Shown: in pieces, positions 1 through 5,831 of the stretch | How the letters are laid out: each line of letters starts with the position of its first letter | Position numbering within the stretch: position 1 is the stretch's first letter | DNA from: Bacteroidota bacterium | Lineage (GTDB): Bacteria > Bacteroidota > Bacteroidia > Bacteroidales > UBA10428 | Assembly: GCA_024640925.1 (NCBI GenBank) | Contig: JAHEEB010000292.1 | Location: forward strand, 1 to 6,051 | Length of the DNA stretch: 6,051 bases | Reading direction: 5' to 3' | Program-made: the position numbers and the translations under genes | The notes under the pieces: generated by a model | Told to the model about the DNA's origin: nothing | Databases searched by the model: none | The model's input: the letters and a program-made list of their open reading frames with translations, nothing else

Positions 1-507
1 GTAATGTTTTAGATTTTTTTGTTTGTTTTTATCGAATTCAATTAGCTGCTTATATCCATTCTGAATTAGAATTTTGGAAGCATATTCCCATTGTTCTTCC
101 GGCACAAGTATATCAATATCGTGCAATATCCTTTCCGCAAGATTATTATATAAACCATCAAGAATATTGCCAACCCCTTTCATATAAAGTGGAATTATAC
201 CTGCTTTATTTAAAATATCATTAATCGAATGAACCTGTTGAATAATCTCGGTATTTCGTTGATAATTTAATTCATAGATAAGTTTCAAGTGTTTGTTCAC
301 TTCCCTGGGAACAAATCCGGAAAGTTCATCTTTTATGAGTTTGAGGTAGATGGTTTGTAAAACCAAATGATTACTCCCTAACGCAATAAAAAGTTGCCAG
401 TTAAAATCATGCGATTGAAAATGTTGAATAATTATCTTTCTGCTATCTGTGTTTTTAGAGAGCAGGGTTCCAAGTAAATAAAAAGTTTGTTTTCCATTCA
501 ACATCAT
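1..507 (-). CDS. NTP_transf_5-type nucleotidyltransferase, C-terminus cut off by window edge
   Basis: The minus strand stays open from an ATG at 507 to position 1, giving the first 169 residues. The stretch LYMKGVGNI (about residues 107-115) followed by ERILHDIDILV (125-135, with R126, D130 and D132) matches the 'hhKG...R..DhDhLV' signature of the PF14907 uncharacterised nucleotidyltransferase family. In that fold the paired acidic residues would bind the metal and nucleotide. The residues before it look helical. Two adjacent in-frame ATGs (507 and 504) begin inside the stop codon of the upstream kinase gene: ATGA, a 4-nt overlap that suggests translational coupling. Family members usually run well past the DhD motif, so a substantial C-terminal part lies outside the window. 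The family also occurs next to HprK-like kinases in some lasso-peptide clusters, where a hexose-adding role has been proposed. The substrate here is unknown. Family assignment is fairly firm; the biological role is inference. Confidence 0.8.
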   Translation of the reverse strand, partial: MMLNGKQTFYLLGTLLSKNTDSRKIIIQHFQSHDFNWQLFIALGSNHLVLQTIYLKLIKDELSGFVPREVNKHLKLIYELNYQRNTEIIQQVHSINDILNKAGIIPLYMKGVGNILDGLYNNLAERILHDIDILVPEEQWEYASKILIQNGYKQLIEFDKNKQKNLKHY

Positions 508-1655
508 TTCGCAGTTCTATCTTCAAAAACTCCAACTATTTTTTCTATCCCTTTTTCTGAGTCTCCATACTCTAAGTTGAAACAGCGCAATTTTACAAAC
601 CAATTTATAAACGTTTTGGCATGTTTCGGGTTGCGGGAAACCCAAGCTTGTTCATGAAATAATTTAAGTGCTTCAAGTGTTGAAATCCGATTAAATTTAC
701 ACTGCAATTCAGGATTATAATGAATGAAAATGATATTTTTTACTTTCATGGCATCCGTTTCCGGCAAATTTGAAGTTTTTGGATGCAAATATTTAATGGT
801 TCTAGGACTTAACTCATAGGTGTTATAATTGCTATCGTTCAAATTACTATAATAGCTACTTAATAAGGAAAATGCACTTTCTTTAACTGATATTGCTGCA
901 GGAAAAGGATGTGCCTTTCTGGTTTTTGCATCGATTGGAACAAAATCATCAGAAACAACCTGTAGCCCTCTGGTCTGAAGTAATGCAGCCATAAAGCTCT
1001 TGCCCGATCCACTGGCAGAGGAGAGTAAAAGAGTTTGATTACCATCAGTTAAAGCCGACGCATGAACAATTGACAACCAATCGTTATTTTCTTTATTATA
1101 AATAGTATTTGCTATCTCAACAAAAAGGCATTTTTTAAGTTTTCCAAAATCTTCAGTAACATAAGAAAATTTCTTGTCGTTTTTTTTTCGTAAAACATGG
1201 GCAGCTCCTTTACTGATAATGAAAAACTGTTCATCTGCCACGCCTATTATTTCTTTAGCCTCAAGATGAGCCAATGGTGGATGAATATAATATTCAGCCA
1301 TACGCGAATAATATTCGATGGCCAGTTGTTTATTTCCAATAATATAAAACCGGGTGGAGTACTTATTTAAAACGTCGCTATTTGTAAAATCAACAGATTT
1401 TTTATTTTCAATAGAATTTGAACTGGATTTGCATAACTCACTTAAATTAGCACAGATGGTATTTACAAATTGTAAACTTTCATTTTTATTTAGTTTATAT
1501 TTTTTTACACATTTATCCGATATGGATTGATTGTCTAACCCTTTCCAAAACAATTTAGACACAAAGCATGCAGGTTCTTCGAGTTGAACCCAGCTATTGG
1601 TTTGTTCGAACCAGACAACATGTTTATTGTTAATCTTTTTTGCCAGATACTTCAT
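504..1655 (-). CDS. HPr-kinase-like P-loop kinase with N-terminal PqqD-like domain
   Basis: A 383-aa cytoplasmic-looking protein. Residues about 12-76 (VVWFEQTNSWVQLEEPA..., then a helical stretch ending near NTICANLSEL) resemble the PqqD-like fold, a winged-helix recognition element that binds precursor-peptide leaders. From about residue 99 it resembles HprK-like proteins: IVHASAL with H198, a P-loop SASGSGKS at 213-220 (K219, S220), VVSDD with D236/D237, then HPFP at 249-252. The first P-loop glycine is replaced by Ser213. Known HprK proteins phosphorylate Ser on HPr, and divergent members phosphorylate RiPP peptides. I chose the ATG at 1655 although the frame is open to an ATG at 1736, because the longer form would overlap the upstream peptide gene by 68 nt and adds 27 residues with no domain character. 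The gene starts 13 nt after the peptide gene stop and overlaps the nucleotidyltransferase start. The kinase fold is a solid call, the PqqD-like part moderate, the substrate inferred. Confidence 0.83.
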   Translation of the reverse strand: MKYLAKKINNKHVVWFEQTNSWVQLEEPACFVSKLFWKGLDNQSISDKCVKKYKLNKNESLQFVNTICANLSELCKSSSNSIENKKSVDFTNSDVLNKYSTRFYIIGNKQLAIEYYSRMAEYYIHPPLAHLEAKEIIGVADEQFFIISKGAAHVLRKKNDKKFSYVTEDFGKLKKCLFVEIANTIYNKENNDWLSIVHASALTDGNQTLLLSSASGSGKSFMAALLQTRGLQVVSDDFVPIDAKTRKAHPFPAAISVKESAFSLLSSYYSNLNDSNYNTYELSPRTIKYLHPKTSNLPETDAMKVKNIIFIHYNPELQCKFNRISTLEALKLFHEQAWVSRNPKHAKTFINWFVKLRCFNLEYGDSEKGIEKIVGVFEDRTAK

Positions 1656-1668
1656 ATCGCGGTAATTA

Positions 1669-1857
1669 CTACCACTGAGGTGGTTGTGAGGGATTATTTG
1701 GAGAATCGAGATTATCCTGACCTTTTGCCGGGTCATTCAGCAATAGCATCATAGTGGCAGCGGATAAAGCTGTGAGCCCGATTTTAGTTATTGCTTTTTT
1801 TCGAGATATTTTAACAGGCTTGCCTTGTGTTTTTTTGTTTTTTGTAACTTTTTTCAT
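1669..1857 (-). CDS. Small basic peptide with hydrophobic segment; candidate modified-peptide precursor or small exported peptide
   Basis: A 62-aa product whose family I do not firmly recognise. Residues 1-21 are strongly basic (nine Lys/Arg among the first 20) and end in SRKKAI; about 26-40 form a hydrophobic stretch (IGLTALSAATMMLLL); 41-46 are NDPAKG; the tail QDNLDSPNNPSQPPQW is polar, rich in Pro, Asn, Gln and Ser, and has no Cys. This reads either as a signal peptide with an AxA-like site (A44-K45-G46) releasing a 16-residue peptide, or as leader plus core of a modified peptide. SRKKAI resembles a Tat motif but has RK rather than RR. It is the first gene of the minus-strand run, 13 nt ahead of the PqqD/HprK-like gene, which makes it that kinase's natural candidate substrate; S52 and S57 are the serines in the tail. 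The AT-rich DNA upstream shows no Shine-Dalgarno sequence, usual in Bacteroidota. That it is a gene is likely; the role is inferred. Confidence 0.68.
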   Translation of the reverse strand: MKKVTKNKKTQGKPVKISRKKAITKIGLTALSAATMMLLLNDPAKGQDNLDSPNNPSQPPQW

Positions 1858-1948
1858 ATAAAATATTCTTATACTAAAATCACAATAATGGAATTTGAGA
1901 ATTTTCAGGCCTGGGAAGTGAAAGTAAGTTAGCCTATATGGATCACTA

Positions 1949-1978
1949 TATTAATAAAGTTAGCGAACTTTATTAATA
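1949..1978. repeat. Perfect 13-bp inverted repeat, possible operator upstream of the peptide gene
   Basis: TATTAATAAAGTT at 1949-1961 is followed by the 4-nt spacer AGCG and the exact reverse complement AACTTTATTAATA at 1966-1978. It lies 91 nt upstream of the peptide gene start. Neither side has a U-tract and the stem is very AT-rich, so a terminator is unlikely. A dimeric regulator binding site or a cruciform/RNA hairpin in the peptide gene leader would fit. No regulator gene is in the window. The structure is directly visible; the function is a guess. Confidence 0.5.
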
Positions 1979-2484
1979 ATCTAAAATTTTTAAAGAAAAA
2001 ATATAACTGATTAGCAATCTGCATTTATTTCAACTAATAATGAACCAAGATATTCAATAATACCCTTTTAATTCCTAACGATTTGCCTGGGAATAAATTT
2101 TTTTTGATAATTCTTCGCTATTACTTTTTCCTTCTCCTTTATAAATTCAGAAAATGAGTATCTTAAAGTAAACTTTTTTATTATCTTGTTATGAGTTTAA
2201 ATGAATGTATATTATCAAATTGCTGATATCATATGAAAAAACAGATTGCCTTTTTTATCAGTCTGCCACCAAACCTGCCAACATTTGTCACCAGAAGCAA
2301 TCCATACCAAATTATCACTCTACTGTTTTTACTGACTATTGTAAGCAGATAGGCATTACATAAAAATTGCTGATGCTTCAACTTGTTCTGCATAAAAACA
2401 CTGGTGTTGATTTTCTATAAAATACAACAAACAAATACATAAAACATTTGTACTGAATACAAAACAACATAAAATAATTTTTCT

Positions 2485-2516
2485 ATAACCAGGGCATCAC
2501 TACAGTTTTTGGTTAT
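2485..2516 (+). other. Potential hairpin just upstream of the surface-protein gene
   Basis: ATAACCA (2485-2491) can pair with TGGTTAT (2510-2516) across an 18-nt loop, ending 21 nt before the ATG at 2538. An alternative pairing, GGCAT (2493-2497) with ATGCC (2515-2519), shares bases with the first, so the two exclude each other. The stems are short and could be chance. If transcribed, the structure would sit close to the ribosome binding region of the 1059-aa gene. Confidence 0.22.
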
Positions 2517-2537
2517 GCCTGCAAATTAACAGATTTT

Positions 2538-5500
2538 ATGAGAAAACTTTTTACATTTTTAGTCATTGCTTTACTTGCAATGCTCTCAGCATTTGCTGAT
2601 GGGCCTACTTACACATCGGGTATTACTGTTTCAAATGCCACAGGTGCTGTTTCTACTGCATATTACCATAATGGCGTTCAAAGTTATATGGTAACAGGGG
2701 GAGGAAGTAATAACCCTGATATTAACATTACAGTAAATACGATTACCAATTGGACCACCATTGTAAAAGCTACTGTATGGGTTTATTCCACATCGACCTG
2801 GAATAGCGGGCAGCTTTATGTGAACTCAGCCAGCGGTACGGATGGTATTGGTTGGAAAAGTACCGCATTTAATGTTACTACTACTGCAACCTGGCAAGAA
2901 CTAACCTATGATTTTTCTTCTTATCCTTATGGTTCAGCAGATAGCTGGGGACAGTTTGGTATGCAATATTATAATAAATCTGGTGTTTTGTATCTCGATG
3001 AAATTACATTTTATAACTCAAGTGGCGATGTAGTTTATCAAATTGACGCATCGGATATATCTGTTGCCCCAACCAGTTTAACCGTATCACCAAGTTCAAT
3101 TTCAGCCATAACTGGTAAAAGCCAGCAGTTATCAGTAACTGCTTCACCTAGTGATGCCAGCACATCGGTTATTTATGCAAGCGATAATACCAGTGTTGCA
3201 ACTAATACGGCTGCGGGTATTGTAACAACGGTTGGTGCAGGTACAGCTAATATTAACATAACCAGCTCTATTGATAATTCAATTACAGCAACTACCGACG
3301 TTACGGTAATCGATCCTGATGTTACCAATACATTGGTTTATGCCAATTTTGAAAATGGACTTGGAAATTACGATGAGGTATGGAAATCATGGAATACTTC
3401 TACCAATGCATCCGGGCCGGCTCCAGCGGTTGCTGTGGTCGATAATCCCAACACAACAGGCAACGCATCATCAAAAGTTTTAAAGATATCAGATTATTAT
3501 CAATATGGGGCAGTAGCATTTAAAGCCTTCGATATGAATAAGATCAATACCATTAAATTTAAAGTATATTCGGATGTTGAGATTTCAGATTTGAAATTTG
3601 AACTGGGATTAAATGGAGGTATTTCGTCAACAACCAATACAACAACATATGATTTGCCAGCTGCTACCTGGACCGAATATTTATATAGTGTAAGCTATCT
3701 GCAATCGGCTAATAAACAGTTTTATATTAAACTTTCTTCTCCTGGTTCAGCAGAAGCAACAGGGGCTGCTTATACAATCTATATTGATTCATTGATTTAT
3801 ATTGCTGGCGATGGAAGTGCCTTTGTGCCTGTATCCGGAATAGACATTACCACTACATCCATATCAACAGATGATGAAACCTTGCAATTGGCAGCCAATA
3901 TTACACCGGCTAATGCTACTTTAAATACCGTAACCTGGAGTTTGGTCAATGCTTCATCAAGTATTGGAGATACAGCCATTTTTGATGCTTCGGCTGGCAC
4001 TCTTAAAGCTGTAAGAAACGGTACAGTGACAGTAAAAGCTGTTTCTGCCGATGGAGGTTTTGTGAGTGAAAAAGAGATAACTATAACAGGACAAAAAGTG
4101 CCGGTTGATTCAATAAAACTAAAACCATCTGCTTCTTTCCCTGCTTCAATTGCTACCAACAATGGTTCATTACGTATAGATACAATTGCTTATATTTATC
4201 CGGCAGATGCAACTGACAATAAAATTAATTGGAGCCTGAAAGATGACAATATCAATCAAATTTCCTCTACAGGCGAATTAACAGCTCATAAAGATGGAGA
4301 AGTTTGGGTTCTGGCAGTATCCAATTCGAATGCTCTTGCAAGAGATTCAATTCTGGTTACTATTACTAACCAAGTACCAGTATCAAGCATTACTGTATTG
4401 GGTGAAGGCGGCGCTACCACGATTGAAACTAATGGAGGAACCTTACAAATGTCGGCTGCTATTCTTCCAAGTAATGCCGCTTATCAGGACGTTGAATGGA
4501 GTGTTGAAGCTGGTTCTGCAACAGCAACAATCAGTTCAACCGGATTATTAAAGCCTGCAGCTACCAATGGTACTGTAGTTGTTAAAGCAACAGCACTAGA
4601 TGGTTCGGGTGTTTCTGGAACCCTCGAAATTATGATCAGTGGACAGGTTGCAGTAAGCAGTGTAACTGTAACCGGAAACGGGGGAGCTACTACCATTTCC
4701 GACAATTCAGCCAAAACACTACAAATGTACGCTGAAGTTTTACCAGCTGAAGTTTCTGACAAAAGTGTAGTTTGGAGCATATCGAGCGAAAACGATGCTG
4801 ATACGGCTACCATATCTTCTGATGGTATATTAACAGCCATTCGTAATGGTAAAGTTACCGTTCGGGGAACTTCAGTTGATGCTATTCATTACGGAGAAAT
4901 TGAAATTACTATTTCGGGCATGATTATTCCTGTATCCTCTGTTTCTATTACGAACACCGAATTGGCAATAACAACCGATAATGGAACTCTTCAGCTTATT
5001 GCAAGTATATTACCAAAAGATGCCGCCAATCAGAATCTTGTCTGGAGTATTTCAAGCGACGATGCAGACACAGCCAGCATATCTTCTACTGGTTTATTAA
5101 CGGCTATCCGTAATGGTAAGGTTTCAGTTTTGGTCTCCGCATCTGATGGTTCCGGTGCCTTTGACGAAAAGGAGATTATTATTTCCAATCAAATTTTACC
5201 GGTTGAATCAATTACGATTAGTGCAGCAACGGCTGATATAACCGCAGATGGTGGCACATTACAACTGAGCGCAACCATCTATCCGACTGAAGCAAATAAT
5301 AAGAATGTGGTGTGGAGTGTAGATAATTCTACTATTGCAACTATCAATGCCGATGGTTTATTAACAGCTATTGCTGATGGTTCGGTTATTGCTACAGCCA
5401 CAGCAGCTGATGGCTCAGGTATTATGGGAACGTATACGGTAACCATTTCGGGTCAAATAACGGGTATTATTAATATTGAAAGTAATGAACTATCAATATA

Positions 5501-5717
5501 TCCTAACCCTGTTACTGATGAACTATATATAGAAAATATGTCTTCGGTTAGTGCAGTGTTTATTTTTGAACTCGGTGGCAAGATGATCAAATCAATCAGC
5601 AATACATACGAAAGTAAAATGTCTATTAATACATCTTATTTTGCAAACGGTATGTATGTTGTTTGCTTCCGAACAAAAGATGGTTCAGTAATAAGGAAAA
5701 AATTCATTAAAGAATAA
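2538..5717 (+). CDS. Secreted T9SS surface protein with two carbohydrate-binding-like domains and seven Big_2 domains
   Basis: 1059 aa. A signal peptide (MRKLFTFLVIALLAMLSAFA, likely cleaved after A20) fixes the start. Residues about 21-170 form a beta-sandwich of carbohydrate-binding-module type, ending VLYLDEITFYN. Residues 174-258 are one bacterial Ig-like (Big_2) domain. Residues about 264-424 are a second beta-sandwich beginning VYANFENGLGNYDEVWKSW and closing YTIYIDSLIYI. Residues 430-973 hold six tandem Big_2 domains with the recurring pattern GTLQL.A.I.P..A....V.WS......I...G.L.A...G.V.V.A...DG. Residues about 985-1059 are a T9SS type A sorting domain (LSIYPNPVTDELYIEN ... NGMYVVCFRTKDG ... 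KKFIKE), which directs transport across the outer membrane and usually removal of the tail plus anchoring to surface lipopolysaccharide. The only Cys outside the signal peptide is C1043, in the tail. No catalytic domain is recognisable, so a binding, adhesion or matrix role is likeliest; the ligand is unknown. It appears monocistronic, with an intrinsic terminator directly after the stop. Confidence 0.93.
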   Translation: MRKLFTFLVIALLAMLSAFADGPTYTSGITVSNATGAVSTAYYHNGVQSYMVTGGGSNNPDINITVNTITNWTTIVKATVWVYSTSTWNSGQLYVNSASGTDGIGWKSTAFNVTTTATWQELTYDFSSYPYGSADSWGQFGMQYYNKSGVLYLDEITFYNSSGDVVYQIDASDISVAPTSLTVSPSSISAITGKSQQLSVTASPSDASTSVIYASDNTSVATNTAAGIVTTVGAGTANINITSSIDNSITATTDVTVIDPDVTNTLVYANFENGLGNYDEVWKSWNTSTNASGPAPAVAVVDNPNTTGNASSKVLKISDYYQYGAVAFKAFDMNKINTIKFKVYSDVEISDLKFELGLNGGISSTTNTTTYDLPAATWTEYLYSVSYLQSANKQFYIKLSSPGSAEATGAAYTIYIDSLIYIAGDGSAFVPVSGIDITTTSISTDDETLQLAANITPANATLNTVTWSLVNASSSIGDTAIFDASAGTLKAVRNGTVTVKAVSADGGFVSEKEITITGQKVPVDSIKLKPSASFPASIATNNGSLRIDTIAYIYPADATDNKINWSLKDDNINQISSTGELTAHKDGEVWVLAVSNSNALARDSILVTITNQVPVSSITVLGEGGATTIETNGGTLQMSAAILPSNAAYQDVEWSVEAGSATATISSTGLLKPAATNGTVVVKATALDGSGVSGTLEIMISGQVAVSSVTVTGNGGATTISDNSAKTLQMYAEVLPAEVSDKSVVWSISSENDADTATISSDGILTAIRNGKVTVRGTSVDAIHYGEIEITISGMIIPVSSVSITNTELAITTDNGTLQLIASILPKDAANQNLVWSISSDDADTASISSTGLLTAIRNGKVSVLVSASDGSGAFDEKEIIISNQILPVESITISAATADITADGGTLQLSATIYPTEANNKNVVWSVDNSTIATINADGLLTAIADGSVIATATAADGSGIMGTYTVTISGQITGIINIESNELSIYPNPVTDELYIENMSSVSAVFIFELGGKMIKSISNTYESKMSINTSYFANGMYVVCFRTKDGSVIRKKFIKE
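3825..5456 (+). repeat. Six tandem Big_2 (bacterial Ig-like) repeats inside the surface-protein gene
   Basis: The six units span residues about 430-520, 521-612, 613-703, 704-794, 798-885 and 886-973, each 88-92 residues. Most open with a VPVSSI-like strand and close with ITISGQ or ITNQ. The fourth and fifth are closest to each other: both contain DADTA, then ISS, then LTAIRNGKV, and their DNA stays alike there (about 4776-4855 against 5044-5123). Such repeats usually act as a rigid stalk. A seventh, more divergent copy (residues 174-258) lies apart, between the two carbohydrate-binding-like domains. Confidence 0.85.
5490..5714 (+). other. T9SS type A C-terminal sorting domain of the surface protein
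   Basis: Residues 985-1059 carry the standard landmarks in order: SIYPNPVTDELYIEN at the start, a GGKMIKS beta-turn, SINTSYFANGMYVVCF near the end, then a basic finish VIRKKFIKE. In this family the tail is recognised by the T9SS outer-membrane machinery and normally removed by the PorU sortase. It predicts export and surface attachment for the whole 1059-aa protein. No T9SS machinery gene is in this window. Confidence 0.92.
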
Positions 5718-5726
5718 GTGTTAATT

Positions 5727-5762
5727 AAGTCACTGAGAAAGAAAACTCAGTGACTTTTTTTT
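5727..5762 (+). terminator. Intrinsic terminator after the surface-protein gene
   Basis: An 11-bp perfect stem pairs 5727-5737 (AAGTCACTGAG) with 5746-5756 (CTCAGTGACTT) around the loop AAAGAAAA, followed by a run of eight T ending at 5762. It begins 10 nt after the TAA stop at 5715-5717. Read on the minus strand the stem is followed only by TAATTAAC, so it should act mainly on plus-strand transcripts, though it may also weakly stop the convergent gene. Confidence 0.93.
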
Positions 5763-5831
5763 AACCCAATCTGAGTATGCAGAAATTTCGTTTTTGGGCT
5801 TTTAGTATTTAGACTCATCTAACTAAAATCA

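Larger units (their letters stand above)
1858..2537. other. Divergent intergenic region, 680 nt, no convincing gene
   Basis: This AT-rich stretch separates the minus-strand peptide/kinase genes from the plus-strand surface-protein gene, so promoters for both must lie here. I see no tRNA, rRNA, transposon end or CRISPR-like array. Reading frames on both strands are short; the best plus-strand one (39 codons, 2233..2352) has no recognisable character. Neither side shows a clean match to the Bacteroidota promoter pattern TTG/TAnnTTTG; the nearest on the plus strand is AACATTTG near 2445, lacking a properly spaced upstream TTG. The only clear structures are a perfect inverted repeat at 1949..1978 and a modest hairpin at 2485..2516, listed separately. 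Confidence 0.6.

Noticed and set aside
860..1045. 61-codon minus-strand frame inside the kinase gene
   Set aside because: A shadow of the kinase P-loop region in another frame, with no recognisable features.
1656..1736. 27-codon N-terminal extension of the kinase from an ATG at 1736
   Set aside because: It would overlap most of the 3' half of the small peptide gene in another frame, has no domain character, and an ATG at 1655 fits just after the peptide stop.
1669..1857. The 62-aa peptide as a classical lasso-peptide precursor
   Set aside because: With Gly46 as residue 1 there is no Asp or Glu at ring positions 7-9, no Thr at the penultimate leader position, and no cyclase or leader protease in the window.
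2233..2352. 39-codon plus-strand frame starting MKKQIAFFISL
   Set aside because: It starts like a signal peptide but the rest is featureless, no partner gene follows, and frames of this length are expected by chance in 680 nt of AT-rich DNA.
2217..2374. 11-bp direct repeat AAATTGCTGAT at 2217-2227 and 2364-2374
   Set aside because: Only two copies, no flanking inverted ends or gene between them; likely chance in AT-rich sequence.
2380..2537. Promoter for the surface-protein gene (TAnnTTTG or sigma-70-like boxes)
   Set aside because: AACATTTG near 2445 is one base off the Bacteroidota -7 element and has no TTG at the right distance; other AT-rich candidates are equally weak.
3797..4840. Open frames antisense to, or in other frames of, the Ig-repeat region (3797..4162, 4294..4551, 4484..4840)
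   Set aside because: They lie within the well-supported 1059-aa gene, have no family resemblance, and come from the repetitive codon pattern of the Big_2 units.
5800..5828. TTTTAGT/ACTAAAA pairing near the end of the minus-strand T9SS gene as its terminator
   Set aside because: The stem is short, interrupted by a bulge, AT-rich and has no T-run on the minus strand.
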